Shown one piece after another: positions 25,414 through 39,984 of a stretch of DNA of 64,000 nt (position 1 is the stretch's first letter; each line of letters opens with the position of its first letter). The notes beneath the pieces are model-generated. The model was not told the origin of the DNA, did not search any database, and saw only the letters and a program-made list of their open reading frames with translations. Position numbers and translations under genes: made by a program. This DNA is from Gymnogyps californianus (lineage: Eukaryota > Chordata > Aves > Accipitriformes > Cathartidae): contig NC_059500.1 in assembly GCF_018139145.2 (NCBI RefSeq), positions 58,732,607 through 58,796,606 on the forward strand, written 5' to 3'.

Positions 25414-26372
25414 TTTAAAGTATTTTAATATTTCTCACAGAAGTGCAACTTAAATATCTAAAAAGCCCAACCCCTCTTTAGAATTTGCCAATAAACTCTG
25501 CTACACGTTGGAGCTACCTTTTAGTTCTACCAAATTTTAGTAGAAAATTTTAGAATTTTCCAGTGTGCAGTACTGCAACATTTCTGATGAAACGGTATTT
25601 CCTATCATCCAGAAAGCTAAAACAAAACAGGACCACTTAGTCAGTCAGCATCAAAGGATGATGCAAGGGTCCTGGTGACAGAGCAAGGGTACGGTTATCC
25701 AAATACATTCTCCATGTCATGCAAGCATCCAAAGCAGAGCCATGAGTTACTAGGAAAAGCCATGTTAGAAGTGAGGAGAACTGATAGGAAATGACAAAGC
25801 TCAGCATCTTCAGTCCTACCACGTAACCAGAATGTGAAGGGAAAGTCAAAATCGGGGACATCCAGGCTACAGGCAGAAAACTGGGTGCAACAAAGGTTGC
25901 AGGGCTGTTGGTCTTCTCAGCTCTAGTTCAGTACATATGGCTATGACTTTGTCTTTGCCTTGAGCCCTGGTTTATACACAGGTGGGCGACATTTTAACCT
26001 CAGTTTACAAAAGAAATTCGAAGCAAAGATCTGCATAATTTATTAGGCTAGATGACAGTATTTGCCACAATAGTCTAATAATCTGTGTTGCATATAATAC
26101 TAATTTCTAATAATTCAATCAGTATTTTACGAATGGGCCAATTTGAAAATAGGCAGTTACTGGCTTTGTTTATTAACAAAAATGTAACCGCATAGCAGAA
26201 AATTACAATAGGAGCACAAACACTGGCTACTTTCACAAGAACAGTTTGCTGATGCATATGTAGTGTCCAGCCTTGTTAGGATTTAATTAACCAGCTATAT
26301 ACAATACTGGTGATCATCGTTATCAGTTCTCTACCAAAACAAGAATGAGGAAGCCTCTGCTCATAGCACAAC

Positions 26373-26378
26373 TTTATT
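26373..26378 (-). terminator. AP3B1: Candidate AP3B1 poly(A) signal (distal)
   Basis: A second AATAAA on the minus strand, about 585 nt after the stop codon, is followed within 10 nt by a TTGTGCT-type GU-rich stretch that could serve as a downstream element. It may be the main or an alternative cleavage signal. Confidence 0.45.
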
Positions 26379-26608
26379 GGCATCTTAACAGAAATATTTG
26401 AGAAAATGGCAGTAGATGGGAACAATGTTCTTAATAAACGAGTTCAGGTTTACAAGCATTTCCAGAAAGCAAACACCATTTTGCTGTACCTATTGTATTT
26501 TTACATTGATGCAACAAAACCTCTCTGAACCATGTAGTTGTTGTATATGTTGCTGGAACCTACCTGCCATTTTAACTCAGTTTTCAAGCAGTGTGATTTC
26601 CCTTGAAC

Positions 26609-26614
26609 TTTATT
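26609..26614 (-). terminator. AP3B1: Candidate AP3B1 poly(A) signal (proximal)
   Basis: TTTATT on the plus strand reads AATAAA on the minus strand, about 350 nt after the AP3B1 stop codon. It would give a short 3' UTR. No transcript evidence is available from sequence alone. Confidence 0.5.
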
Positions 26615-26961
26615 ATCTAGTATTTGTCTACTACAGTGGGGAAAACTGACGGGGAAGAAAGGTAGCGGAGGAAGGGAGCAGACAGGGAAGGACTAGGGTA
26701 GAACAAATGGGAAATACATTTAAAAGCGCAGATAACTGACAGTAAAATGTATGTTCTTTGGTTAGCAAGAAGAAAAAAAGGAAAGGACTTGCATACATGA
26801 TAGATACACACTAGCATTCTAAAGCAGAAGACAAGAATGTCAAGAGTGTATTCTTCCCCCACTGCCAGATGGAAGGGCTATTATTATAAATGAAAGGCAG
26901 CAGTAGTGGATGCCAGGCACTTTTGTTGTGTGCCAGATTCTGAAGTCCAGATGTAAGCAGG

Positions 26962-27115
26962 TTACCCCTGGGACAGGACAGGCTTCAGCTCCCGCAGCAG
27001 AACAGAACCAATCACGGTTTTCTCGGTGTTTATGATGAGCTGTGCTGTAGAGCTCTCCTTCAGCTCCACTGTGACTAGCATCAGTGACCCACTGTGCACA
27101 GTCTTAGCCGCAAAC
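26962..27115 (-). CDS. AP3B1: AP3B1 terminal coding exon (with stop)
   Basis: The exon begins after an AG preceded by a long pyrimidine tract (T/C-rich on the minus strand over about 27118-27155). It encodes 50 residues plus a TAA stop at 26964-26962. The first base completes the split arginine codon (AG|G) from the previous exon. The product runs from FAAKTVHSGS through LMLVTVELKE and LIINTEKTVIGSVLLREL to the C-terminal LKPVLSQG. This is the end of the beta-3A ear domain and appears almost unchanged from the human protein as I recall it, with a KES where human has KEG. An upstream Met-initiated reading frame extends into the intron, but the AG acceptor and the family alignment show that part is not coding. 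Confidence 0.97.
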
Positions 27116-28064
27116 CTGGAGGGGGAAGGAAAAATAAAAAAGAAAAAAGAAAAATCACCAGGGATCTTAAGGTCAAAGACTGCTAATATTTCTCTCTGCA
27201 AAACTTAAATGAGCTCAAATATAATAAAATGCCTCCAATTTCATTAATGCATTTCAGAGGATAAACCATAAAAACCTCCATAAATTCTTCAGAAAGAATT
27301 TGTTTAGCATTGTGTAAATGTTTTTGCATTTAAGACAGACAAAAAAGTATCATGCAAAATTGTGTATTTAATAGTACAAACTAAACTCTATTTAAATAAA
27401 ATTTTTATGTAAATTCTGATTCTTCAGTTCATCTACAATACTTGTGCACACTGGCAACTTGAATTCAGCTGTATGGAGCTTACCACAGATAACTATCATC
27501 ATTTGGTGCCCCAAAGAAAATGCAACTATGCTAAATGTAGCAGAACACTTCCAAAAAGCCGAATTGTTGTACTTTCAGAAAAGTGCATCCTCCTGCCATC
27601 TCAGGAATTAATTCAAACTAAAAATAGTCAAAGTTATAAACATCCAATGATCATCTGAAATGATGGTAACAGCAAGACATCAAATCATTCCATCTGTGAA
27701 TTTATCTCCAGAATATTTAATCATAAAAATGTGGCCAATATTTCTAAATATTTATAATGATTAAAAATCCTACAAAGCACATAACACCACCCCCCCCAAC
27801 CAATCAGATAAACAAAAGTTAGGACTAATGCACCATTACTAAATTCCAAGACATGAAGAACCCACTAATTACATGGAATTAAAAGCAAAACTAGCCTTTT
27901 AAGCACCACAATTGACTGAAAAGCCATTTTAGGCACAATGAACTTCTGTCAATCCTGTTAATTCATTCTGCATGCACAGCCAGACCCAGGAGATTGGAAG
28001 GAAGAGGATGGCAACAGCCTCCTCTTCCATCTTCCACAAGGAGCACACCACGCTTTTTTTTGCC

Positions 28065-28078
28065 TTTTTTTTTTTTTT
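28065..28078. repeat. T14 homopolymer
   Basis: This T-rich tract, with a T8 run just before it, borders the candidate conserved block at 28190. Confidence 0.75.
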
Positions 28079-28189
28079 CCCCTTGGTTACTTGACAACAA
28101 CAAAGTTGCTGCACATGGGCTTTTGAAAACACTAACAAGTGTAGAGCAGGTCTGTGACCCAGTCTGACCCCACTTTGCAGGGCCAATCT

Positions 28190-28570
28190 CCTCTCCTCTT
28201 TCTGAATGACACGTGTCTAAATCAGAGCCATCTGCCTCAATTTACGCAACATCTTCAGCCACAATAGGACCCAGTTAGCCCTGACAACAGCTCACAATAC
28301 AGAAAAATCAAACTGCTGGGCTGACAGCACGCTGTGGGCTATTCAAGAGCAAACCAACTGGTCAGTGTCTCATGTCTGACAATTAGCATGGGCCTTGCAA
28401 AGCGCCTACCCAAGCCCTTGGGGATCTGTTTAATTACCATCAACATAAAAGAGGGAGTTTATCAGGAGATACTCAAAAAACTTCACTCCAGACTTAATTA
28501 AAATATTAGCCACTTAAGCAGGAAGCAGGTTCTCTTTAAACGAGAAGTAATTTCTGTCTTTTTTCTTTTT
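28190..28570. promoter_or_regulatory. Candidate conserved non-coding element in last AP3B1 intron
   Basis: This block stands out from the AT-rich intron around it. It contains CTGACAATTAGCATGGGCC, CTTGCAAAGCGCC, GTTTAATTACCATCAAC and GACTTAATTAAAATATTAGC, that is, repeated TAAT cores between GC-richer spacers and no transposon signature. Such texture is typical of enhancers retained in introns of bystander genes next to developmental regulators. Function is inferred only. Confidence 0.3.
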
Positions 28571-31500
28571 AAACTAAGCATATCAAAATCTCATAACACA
28601 TTATACTAATTAAGGAAACATGGGGCACTTCTCTAATGTCACCCATCATAGGTCAATCTATTTCTTTTGTCTGGATTATAGATACATTCAAAGGCCTCTC
28701 CCTTTAATAGGAGGTTCTAAAACAACATTACTACTATAAAAATTATCTACTTAGCTAGTTATAGCAATGATTTCATCTATTTGCACTGCGATGTAGAAGA
28801 TCACTATTTCTCTTGTTAATTTTGACAGGGGAATAATTATAGAAACAATAGTCTTATTAGTCACTTTATTTACTTAACAGTTGTGTCTTGGGACAACACA
28901 GATTATGTCTGAGTATGCACGTAAATAGGTTGGTAGTTGGCACTCCTGCTGTGTTTCATAGCCCCGAGGCTTGATTTTACCCTCTTTTATTAAAACCTGA
29001 AAGTGATACAAAGTCAGCGTTCTGCGAAAGCCAAGGTGGCCCAAAGCATCAGAGATGAGTTTTGCACCGGTATTTTTACATGTGGATTTGCAAAATCACA
29101 TAGGGGATCAATAGTACTTTTCCATACCTCTGAACAAAACATATAAAATCAGTAAAATGTGAGTTTGTATGTGGTCTGCAAGATGCAAAGGGTCTGGTAC
29201 TTAGATAATTTTACACAAAGTGTTAGTATGCATAACTAGCAGTGGCTAATTGGTTTGTATCAATGGTCACCGACCTGGAATCGCTTAGTGAAAAAAGAAT
29301 TGGAACACAACAGGATGACTTATTTCACCATTAAAAAAGGGTGTATAGAAGAACAACCACACAATGGGTGTACCACTGCTTTTGAATTTCAGAAATCAAA
29401 ATCTGTTCCTTAAAATAAGGAAGATAATTTCGCTTCTGAAGAGAGTTATAACATAAATACACTTATATGATCTGTGAAACTGAATACAGTTATGAAAGGA
29501 TGAAGCAGTTGACTTTTGGTTAGAAGACACTAGCAGTAAAACTGATTTGTTAATTATTTAGACGTTTTAAATATACTGTCATTGAAGGATTTGGTTAATA
29601 GCTGTTTCTTTGACTAAGTACATGTTTACTAAGTACTACATTTATATGCTTACTCTTACCATAAGCCCACGTGGATTTTCCAAAATGTGTGTTGTGCTCA
29701 ACTAAATATTTAGACCAGAAAGCCATTAAAAAAATCTTTCAGCAGCAAAAATTAATCACTCTATATAGTAGGTATTTATTCTTTGCAAGAAACTTTTATT
29801 TTCCCCACAAGGTCAGTAATTATTTTTTACTCTTTCTGAAAGTTGATACTGCCTTAAAGGTTAGAATTTGAATTAAAAAAAAAAAGAAAAAAGACAATAA
29901 AACCAATCAGAATTCATAGACTGAAACAAGCCTTGGAAACTGCACTGGAGTACATTAAAATCTAGCTTGTAAATTGGTTGTTTGTAGGTCCAAAAGAAAT
30001 AATTTGTCCTATGGACAACTCTTAACATAAGACATTATATTATGAGCATGGTTCTGTTGCAACAAAGGATCCATCACTGAACATGAAAAAAAAGAAAGTA
30101 AATGAGAATACCATTCAGAAAACAGAACCAAATATTTACTAATAGTTTCAAGATGGCTGTTTCTGCTATACTACAGTTATTTTCTAGTTTTCTTTCCATG
30201 ATAATATTAATTCTAAACCTGATCTCACATAATTAAAAATATTCAGGAAGATTTGCAGCTGTTAATACTTTTCCCATTTAAAAAAATCAAGACAGATTAG
30301 AAACATAACAATGGGAGAGATATTTGCATATTCTGAGTTTTTCCAATTTTTTTTTTCTTTAAAAAGAATATTAAATATTCTGAGGCTTTGTGACATGCAG
30401 AAAAGAGAAGGAGCACATAGATTATTTTTACATAAATATAGTACCTGTCAGTAGGTAAGGCAATATATATTAAGAATAAAATTCTAAATCAACATCAATA
30501 AAGTACTGTATATTTTTAGAAAGTCATTCAGTCTTTCAAGAGTTAAAAATCAAGTACATATTCTTGGTCACTTTCCATGAAAATAAGATTTGTTAATGAT
30601 TACCACACAGAAATATTTGATTTATAGTTGATATAAAGGGAAAACACAGAGTATCAGATACTACAATGTGACAGCATTTGTCAAACACTGGCTTTGTAAT
30701 GATGACTAGCCTAACTACAGACTAGCAGTTATTTTCCCTTTATTTGTAGACAGAAGATAGCTACAATATCCAGGAGAGGCATTTTTATGGGGAAAGGTTA
30801 TGAAAATTCCACGCTAGTGAATAGATAGCAACAGAGTAACTCACTCAAAATCTACTCTTTCAAATTCAACATTTGAGAAAGCAAATTTACACCTGAACAC
30901 TCACTGTCGGGACATTTGTTTACAGCAGAGCAGGGTTTGTTACGCATAATTCAACTGCACTAAAACATACGTTCTCTCCTGCCGGGCACTATTCTTCCTC
31001 TTTGATTTTTCTATTCAAGCTAAATTTTCTTCTTTTGCTGTTCTACTGCTTACCAGAAACAGTGACAATGGCCCATGCAGGCTAAAACTTTTTTTTCCCC
31101 GCCCTTTCTTTAAATCTTGTACATGAAGCCTTCAATTACTGCCTGCTGAAGCAGACAGAATCCTATTAGTAAGAAAGACGATCAGAAGATGCAATGCCCT
31201 GCCCTAGCTGTAGAAAAATAATTAGTCCAAAGTTGACAAATGTGTAAGCAAGTTATGCAATGAATATATTCAAAGGGTAAAAAAATACTGCTGTGAATTA
31301 GTCTTCAATTTGTAAATATAAGAATGAACAACTATGAAGTACCTTCCAGTGTATCAGTTGCACAACAAAAATAGTTTCAGTACTCTGAATCTTCACCTTA
31401 CTCTGATAAATTCTATCTATGTACAGGTTTGACTTTATAATTAACATTTCATCTAAAAATTGGCTAAATTACTAATTACCTGTATTTGTTCTCCGAGTAA

Positions 31501-34500
31501 GCCTTAGAACATGAAAATGAAGTATTAGGAATAGCATTACTATGTATTAGTTCTGACCTGGGGATAGAGTAAGCTTAATACTAAAAAATAAGCACAAATA
31601 TACTCACAAAAAGAAGGACCTTTTTCTTAACCTGGCGATTTTAACCTCTCAGAAAAAAAACTTGTTTAACATTGGTTATTAATCATAATATTTGATTTAT
31701 ATTTACCTTAAAAATCATATTATGATAATTTGTTGTTTTCTTTTTTCCAGTACCTTTCATGCTATTTTCACACTATCTTAGAATAAATTGTTCAAAATAC
31801 CTAATTCATTACCATAATGTAATTATTTCCAATATTAACTATGTTTGGGTTTAATAAAATCATAAAATTGTAAAATAAATTGCAATCAACTCTGGACTAT
31901 ATTTTTACCATTTTTAGTTCTATTGCCAAAATAGATTTTGAGTTTGTCCTCAGTTGCCAGCTAGCAGTTGCACTGTACCTCTAACAAAAATGCAGAAATG
32001 CAAGTGAGTCTTCTGAACTTTTTGACCAATACATAGCACTAGTCCACACATTCAAAAAGATGCTGCATGACTTTTTATCATCCTCCAAGTTTACCTTTAG
32101 TTGAAAAATTTCAGCATTTTTATATGTAGATATTTGTATCTCCTCCCCAAAACTTCAATAAGCTAAAAGCTTGAATCAAAACATTTGGTCCTCACATCTA
32201 GAAAATTATAACTGTAATACTCGATCTATTTTGTTTTCTCATCTAGTCTATTCTTTTTATTTTTCTTAAAGAATAAGGCATTTACTATGGTAAGTATTTG
32301 AGAATTACATACAGTCCATTTTTAAAACAGGCTATAAATTTTAATTTGCAGAAAAATTATTTAATTCCAAGAAAGTAAGTTACCTTACAGAAATATATTA
32401 AAACTTTAAACTTGCTCAGAGATCTTTCAAATCAAAGATATTCTTCTGTTCGGTTAGTTTTTTAAGTGTTAAATGCTTTCTGTTTAAACGACTAGCTCAG
32501 AAGGTTCCTGTTTGTTTTTCAAAGAAAATGCTGCACATATTTTTCACTTCACAGCATTCAGATACAAAAGCAGTGCTGTCCTCTAGTGGACAGCAAATAA
32601 GCTAGGCTAGAACAATCTATTTTGATTAACCTCATATCTAAAATGACTCATATACTTTTAATGTTAAGCTCAAATTTAATTTAAGTTATTTTTAAATTTT
32701 GCAATCCACATCCAAGCTCCTTAAGTACAATAATATATTTAAAATGTTAAGGGCCTTAAAATGGTGTTGTAGAAAGGTGTTCTCTTGAGCAAGTATTTTG
32801 TACCAGTTAATCAAAATCTTCATATGCTGATAATACGTGAAAACTGTATTAATACATACAGGGCCCTTTTGTTAGCAGGGAGAAAATGTCAAGATTTTGG
32901 AACATTAGGATTTGATTAAGAAATTAAGGAACATCTAGTAGAAACTACTGAACAAGTACTTCCATATTTAAAAATTTCAGTTTTCATTTTCTGTAGGAAT
33001 AAAAATATTTACCTAAGAATAGTGACTAACCAGAAAGACTTTTAGTCCTGGCTGACAAAAGAAATGTAAATAGTTAGCCTAGCTGGGCTTTTTTTTTTAA
33101 AAAGCTAGAATTACTTCTATCATAAATCAAGAAAACATTAAGAATTTACAACTTCTGGCTACAATGAAGGCTGAAATACTATGGACATGGACATACTATT
33201 CCATTTAAAATTCTGTCTCCTACAGGTAAAGGCTACCAGAGAAGCTGTTTTGCCTAGGGTATTTAGCTCTCTAATTAATTCCTACTTGAGAAATTAGGAA
33301 GCAAAATCAAGGCTGCATGTCTATTACAAGTTTATTTACTCAGCTACCCATTGCAGCTCTCTAGAAGAGTAGAAAAAGATGACTGAGCCCCACAGCTAAG
33401 GAATCACAGAAGCAGAACAGTCCACATAACTGCGTCAAAGGAGCTACTGCCAGATGTAGATTTCACTTCATTTGAGCTCTCCGACAGACCAACTGCTTAG
33501 TAAAAAATCTTAGGAAAGGTTTCTGTGTGCACACAGAGCAGAAAAGGTCTTTAAAAAAGTCTTCCTGGATTTATAAGTCCTGTTTGTCAGCTACTGAGAA
33601 CATATGTTTGCATTCAAATGGAGTAACTACAAACAATTTATATTTCTCAGAAATTTCTACACTGTGTTTATCCCTCAATAGATGGGTGATAGCCCTTGCT
33701 TTCTGACATGCTGGAAACAGATGCAGTTGTTAGTTATGGTAAGCTGATGGGGTCTGATCACCAACTTTCTGCCTGAGAATTCTTCCAAATTTAGTACAAA
33801 TTGGAAGATGACATACACAGAGAAATTTTCCTGGCGGACCCCTTTAAATGTGGTTTTGTTCAATACAAACCTACCCACATACACGCACAATCACATACCT
33901 TTTCTCCCCACATTAAGTGTTGCTGGATTAAAAAGATGTGGGGAGGATAACTGATTACTAAGCACGCCATTCTCTGATAATCAAAATTGTCTGTAAACAA
34001 AACCCTCTTTCCTTTGAGAATCAGTCTGCCAATATACTATAAATGGGACATGACAGGTTGCAAAATGATAAAAAGGGGTGAATACAACCAGACTGTCAGG
34101 CTGATGCATGGGGTGGGGAATAAAGGCTAGTGAAAAACAAGTGTTGATCCTTGGATTTCTGTTTTTCAAGCATTTTATGCAAGTTTCTATATTGGATCTA
34201 GTTGCTTTCACGTTCTTCAGGATTTCAATGCTCATCCATTGCAGTGTACTTACTGTCATGTTAAATTATTTACACAGTATGTTTTTGATTTTGCTAAAGG
34301 ATAATAATGCAAGCCTCCAAAAGACAGGTGGAAGATATTTTACATCTTATTCAATATTTGCTTATTCACAAAATCACATAGGTCATGGGTACGCTAAACA
34401 ATGATGTACTACACACAGCAAGCTCTGAACAAACTGGCGTATCTATATGGTGCACTCAAGTGTCCTTAAAAATATAAGTCCCATAAGCAGCATAGTCACT

Positions 34501-36815
34501 GCATGCAATGCTGTGCTTAAGCTAGTTAGACCTGCCCCTGCAATGAGCAGAAGTGCTGTTTTGTGCTTCTTGTTTAAAAGCTAGCTTGTTTGCTGCTAAT
34601 TCAGGTGTCTACTATGACAACATGCTAAGATACGAGAATCCTCCCTCTGCAAGTTCTGGTGATCTCTAGAAAGAAGAGGTGGCTATTAGAATGACCACTT
34701 TCATGATTGTAATGGAGAAGGATATTAAACTCATTATTTCAAAATGTGAAATGGCTGTTCTGAAGCAGATTAAAGCTTCAGTGTTGAAAGAAGCTGAGGT
34801 TTGATTTTCTCCAAAACCTCAGATTGTCCCATCTGAGTTGTTGTTGAAATTATAGACTTTACCATCTCAAATTACAGGACTGAAATTAATGCTGTCATGT
34901 GTCTCAGCGTGCTGGTCAATGGTTAAGACCATCCTGATGAACTGCAGAATAGAGACATGTAGATGACACCATGCTCACTTTCTAACCCAACTATTTCCTG
35001 TATTAATTGTGGATTCCTTCCAAAATACAACAGCAGCAACAGACTAGTTCAATAAACTATTAAACAAGTTGAGGTTGACTAAAATTCATTCTTTGTATCC
35101 ACCCTGATGGGTTCAAACTTTTATCTCACTGACTGATTGGGCAACATGCAAGTAAAGTCTTCAAGAATGAAAAACGTGGAAAAGGTGCTCTACCTTGCAT
35201 CATTTTGTAGAGCCACAGACATTGAGGGAAATAATCTACTAGAGTACCATGCATCCCATTTAAGAAATGCTTCAGGAAGTGGAACGCAAAGACGTAGGCA
35301 GTTCAAGATGGCCCGATTCTCCATCCCATTACACATTATATTCTGACGTCAATGGAATCACACAAGCATAAAACAAAGTGAAAGAGTGAAGAAGCAAATC
35401 CATTTTGTGATCCCAGCTCTGAACAGACTTTTCTGCTGTATGCTACTGCCAACACATTAAAAGCTTTTGCACCATATTCTGTAGGTAGTGGAAAGGAATG
35501 TTTTCTATGTGTATTTCCATTATTTTCTTTCTAAGCCAATTTACCCTGAAACGCTTCTCCTTCACGCAGAGGGCCTTACGTAATAGTAGACAATATTTTG
35601 ACACTTTCAAGTGGATCTTAAGAGCATTCAAGTCTTTCTAAGATTGAAGTAAGGTCTGCAACTAGTCATTTCATTCTATCACCATCTGTTGTCTTTTGCT
35701 ATATTCAAAGTGAAGAAAATGAAGATTACCTATCCTGGTAGGAGGTTATGGAGCTGAAAATTAATAAAGGAGGAAGACACCTGAGGAACTTTTAGAATAT
35801 TCATCTGAGAGGAATAAGCAACACATCTTGAAAGTAACACTAGCATGAAGGGCATTTCTGGATAAACAAGGCTTGTGTTGGTTAAAGAGAAAATTACTGA
35901 AAATCTTGAACAGTGTCTTCATCTCATCACATTTTGAAATAGAAGAGAACAGCCTAGAATTTATATTTGATATATAAAGCAATGAATGTTATTGCCCAAG
36001 TAGAGACAGGGAGCAGAAGTGATGGTCCATAGAAGAATCAACTTTGAGGGAACAAATGTCCTCAATTATGTATCCTCTTATCTTGAAGATGGAAAAATTC
36101 CTGGTAGACTTTCCCCACTGACAACAAACAGCAGAGGTACTTCAACTGAAAAGTACTTGGTCCCTAAATGTAGTTATTCAGACTGATTTAATCCCCTGCA
36201 GGAACAAATACTTTTCTTTCAATGTCTTTGTCTTTAGATATTCAAATGGTGCCCACAGATGTGGTCTGAACCACAAGAGAGAAGCTTGGTGCCTTAGCCG
36301 ATTCTTTTTGAAATCACTTTGTCAACATCTATGTGCTCCTCAGCCCACTTCCAACCCTTCATTTCTTAAAATATTTTCAACAAACAACAGTTCTCAGAAC
36401 ATTAAAAGAGCTATGTATATTGCAACAATTACTGTAATTGCTCTTGTGAAATAAGATTTTTAAGAAAAGTAATACACGTTTTTTTCTGAAGTTTTCATAT
36501 TTAAGGAGAGATTAAATTTCCTGTTCAAAAAAAATTCTCTTTTGAAATGCATTTCACATTCTTGCTTTTAGTAGAAGCCTTTAAAATTGAAATAATGTTT
36601 CCCCTTGATAACAAGAGCAAGAGAGATCAATACATAAAATAGTTAAATCCTATTAAGAACATGAGAATGCACCATAGGCAGCCTTACAAGGACCGGTAAT
36701 CTAATAGGTTGTATAAACTCATTTGAAGAGCAGGTAACTACACTTAAGGAAGTAAAATAGTACAGCAAATTCATTTTGCAAATATATGAATATAAATCTG
36801 CACCTTTGTGTTCTG

Positions 36816-36832
36816 ATATATATATATATATA
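36816..36832. repeat. (AT)n microsatellite
   Basis: Seventeen bases of alternating AT lie in the last AP3B1 intron. Confidence 0.85.
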
Positions 36833-38452
36833 TGTTGGCTATTGAGTTCAAAATTTTTGCAGCTATCACTTCAAATAAAACAGGTCAGAAAAGAGTTTAA
36901 AATAGAATCAACTGTATTATCTGACATTTTGTTCTGCACTCATTAACAGTTAAATTATTACCTTTCAAGTAAATATAAAAATTCAGTAGCCAAATGGTAA
37001 AAAGAGAAAAAAAACGCACGTAAGAAAGTGTTGCTGTACTGTGATACGGACTGATATATAGCTGATGTATTTGACAGGTTTACATTTATTTCATTTTTCA
37101 TTGATGACTGCATGCTATTCTGTTGATATTTGTTTCAAGTATTTATTTTCAGTTCTTCATTATATGTGCTCTAAGTGCTTTTACTTGGTGCAAAAATACA
37201 ATCCTAAATAGGGTTATCAATTTAAGGAGCAGTAATTGGGTCCCACCAGCATGACATCTTCATTGTGAGTGCAAATATGTTTAGACGGAAAAAACCCCAA
37301 GAAACATGCACCTGTTCATGTCCATTAGATACACTTGTATTAAACTATACAATTTCATTTTGAATGAGTATATTGCATTACCATGCAATATAAATTTCTT
37401 GGCATTAGCCGTCATTAAGTAGTAATACTCAAGTTGGGGATGACCAACTAAGAGGTTAATATAATTCATGCTGCACAGTGCAGAAAGTCAGTTTAAAAAT
37501 AGTACTTCTTTTCCCGTGTACAAGGGTATGTACAAAGCACTTCGAAGCAGTGAACTCAAACAGTCCTCACAGAACAGCATGACGAGCTGAACCAAGTTCT
37601 TGTATATAATTTTTTTCCTCAAATACCACTTGCAATAAAACAAACAAGACAAATTACAATACTATAGAAAAAGAAAAAAGTTCACTTTTAACATATTTTT
37701 ATTGACTCCATAACTGCTTTGTCAAGGTAAAAGGTGACCATTTATCCTCCTGAAATGGTGTATGCGTCACATAAATAAAACATGGCACACTTCTTGCATC
37801 CATGAGATTTTCAAGAATAGACTCAGTTTTTGTTTACTCTCATGGCAGAGTTGATTTAATCCAAATATACATACACATTTTTTAATATATAGATAAAAAT
37901 AAATATTTCAGTCATTTGTTTCAGAGTTTTGAAAGTATTCATTATCTAATCTCTATCTCAAATATTCATTCATCTAAATCTAGGATTTACTTTAATGATA
38001 ATGTAGTGCTATTTAAAAGATGAACAGGTTCATCATAGTATCAATTAGTTAATGTTCCCATTCCTGTTCTCAGTAAAAACTAGGTGCAATTATGACTACA
38101 TAGTATCTGTGAACTCCAGTTACTTATGGTGAAGCAAATGAAGGGCTATTTTCTAAATGCTTATCATTGCTGGGCATTTCTGGTAGGCCATTTAAGTTGT
38201 TATAAACAATTTTTTTTGCCTGATGGATGTTATAAATGCAAACTATTCTCTAACTACTGTGGCAGACTGAATACATTCTATTTTGAATCAAAAAAAGAAA
38301 AGATTTCAGGATGCTCTAAAGCCCTCTGAATACTTCAGCCTGACCAGAACATGCCTTCAACCTCTGTCTCTGAAGGACTGTACCCAACAGGAAGTACATC
38401 TTTAATTTATTTACTGTTGGTCATAGACTCTGTTTTGTGGAAAACCTCCTTT

Positions 38453-38472
38453 AAAAAAAAAAAAAAAAAAAA
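38453..38472. repeat. A20 homopolymer
   Basis: A run of 20 A lies in the last AP3B1 intron, followed by GAGCAAGAGAAAGC. No recognised retroposon precedes it. Confidence 0.8.
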
Positions 38473-39984
38473 GAGCAAGAGAAAGCAAGATCAAATTAGA
38501 AACTTATCTACAATCAGGAAACCTGTGGCTGAGCTAGGAACAAAGCTATTATTTTAGGGAGCCTTTTTGAGACTCAGTCACAAAACAATCCATCCCTATG
38601 TGATAAGTCTCATGTGATGGATAGGGTAAAGATGGAGAACACCTGTATACTGCAGACACTTCAGTCTCTCTTGATTGACACTCTCACCTAGTCTTTGAAT
38701 TGATGTTGAGAACGCAGGCTGTATAGATCCCTCAGGGATGCAACAAATGAGGACTCTTTCATGGAGGAGCAGGTGTCAATAGTGACAATCATTTCAGTGC
38801 AATCGCACTAGCTGTACCATGTTTTTATGGTGAAACAGAATTTTATCATTGACCGTATCAAATACATAGGAAAATCCAGCTGGGTTAATGTTAATGCAAT
38901 GCAATACAAATGCCCAGCGATGCAAAAAAGACTAAATCCAACAAAGAGAAATATCAGCTTATTAGTCCTGTGTAGGCTACAGGATTCTCACCATTCCAAA
39001 CAGCCATCTCAGTCAGCCAAATTTCAAAAAAACCCATTGTTCTTTGCTTTAAAAGAAGATACTTTGCTCTTATTGAAATAGCAAAATTCAGGGGGCTAAG
39101 GAGATAATTCACACTCTGGAACAGTTTTAGTAGATGCTAGGAGAGATGTATGCATTTTCTCATTCCAAGACCAGGTTAACAGCTTCCAATTACATCTTGC
39201 TGTTGTTATGTGTGTCCACTCAGTTTTCCACACATGGCAATTTTCTTGTTTGTTCCTGTCACAAGTAAGAAGCCACACAGATTCACAGGACTAAATATTC
39301 TGAGTCAATCACATTAAAAGCTGTCATTAACCAACAATCATATCAATTCCACTGACATTCTGTACCACAGCTTTTGGATGAAATGGATTGATCTACAAGT
39401 AACATCTGGAATTTAGACAGATGTTGGCTGATCACTGTTTTTCCTTGCATATATATAGGAAGGACAAGAAAATGTTCAATTCAATGTTCAACCTGCATTT
39501 AAAAAGATCTTCATCCAAATGAAAAAAAAAAAATTGGGTTCTATGTTTAACTAGCTGGATATCATACGTCAAAAATTAATGTGGGAAAAACAAGCTGCTT
39601 CTCACAGATGATAACCCTGAATAAGGCCACTTACTTTCGGAAACAGAAAAAAAAGTCAAAAAACCATACAGATGCTCTTGAAAGTACTGTGCTTTAAAAG
39701 GCTATCTTTTCCCTTTGAAACAAAACCAGGAAAGGACAACTCCCCCTATGTACAGAAAAGTCTAGATATTTGATTGTTCTATATACATTCAAATAAAGAG
39801 CTGAGGAGTACTTAGGCTCAAGTTAATATCTGCTTAGGATTCTACGTTACGGTATAATTGGGTACCTTATCCATTAAAGGTGTGGATAATAAAATTTTCC
39901 CTAATGTTATCAAATGTTGATGAATGTTGAACTAAAAAATTCATACTAAAAGATGGTTCTGCTATGAATGACATGTAATCTTAC

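Larger units (their letters stand above)
22271..26372. other. Intergenic DNA downstream of AP3B1
   Basis: AT-rich unique DNA with a foldback plus A-tract at 23769 and a (TTTA)n repeat at 25392. The stretch 22900-23110 has TAAT-rich enhancer-like texture (ACTAATTATGGTAATGG near 23030). No gene is supported. Confidence 0.55.
27116..39984 (-). other. AP3B1: AP3B1 last intron (about 12.9 kb)
   Basis: The intron is bounded by donor GTAAG (39984) and acceptor CTCCAG (27116). Apart from the candidate element near 28190-28570 it is AT-rich unique sequence with homopolymers and one AT microsatellite. I recognised no LTR or CR1 in nearly 13 kb. Confidence 0.8.

Noticed and set aside
1..26372. Search for TBCA or other neighbouring gene exons
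   Set aside because: No match to recalled TBCA motifs. The next gene probably lies further left.
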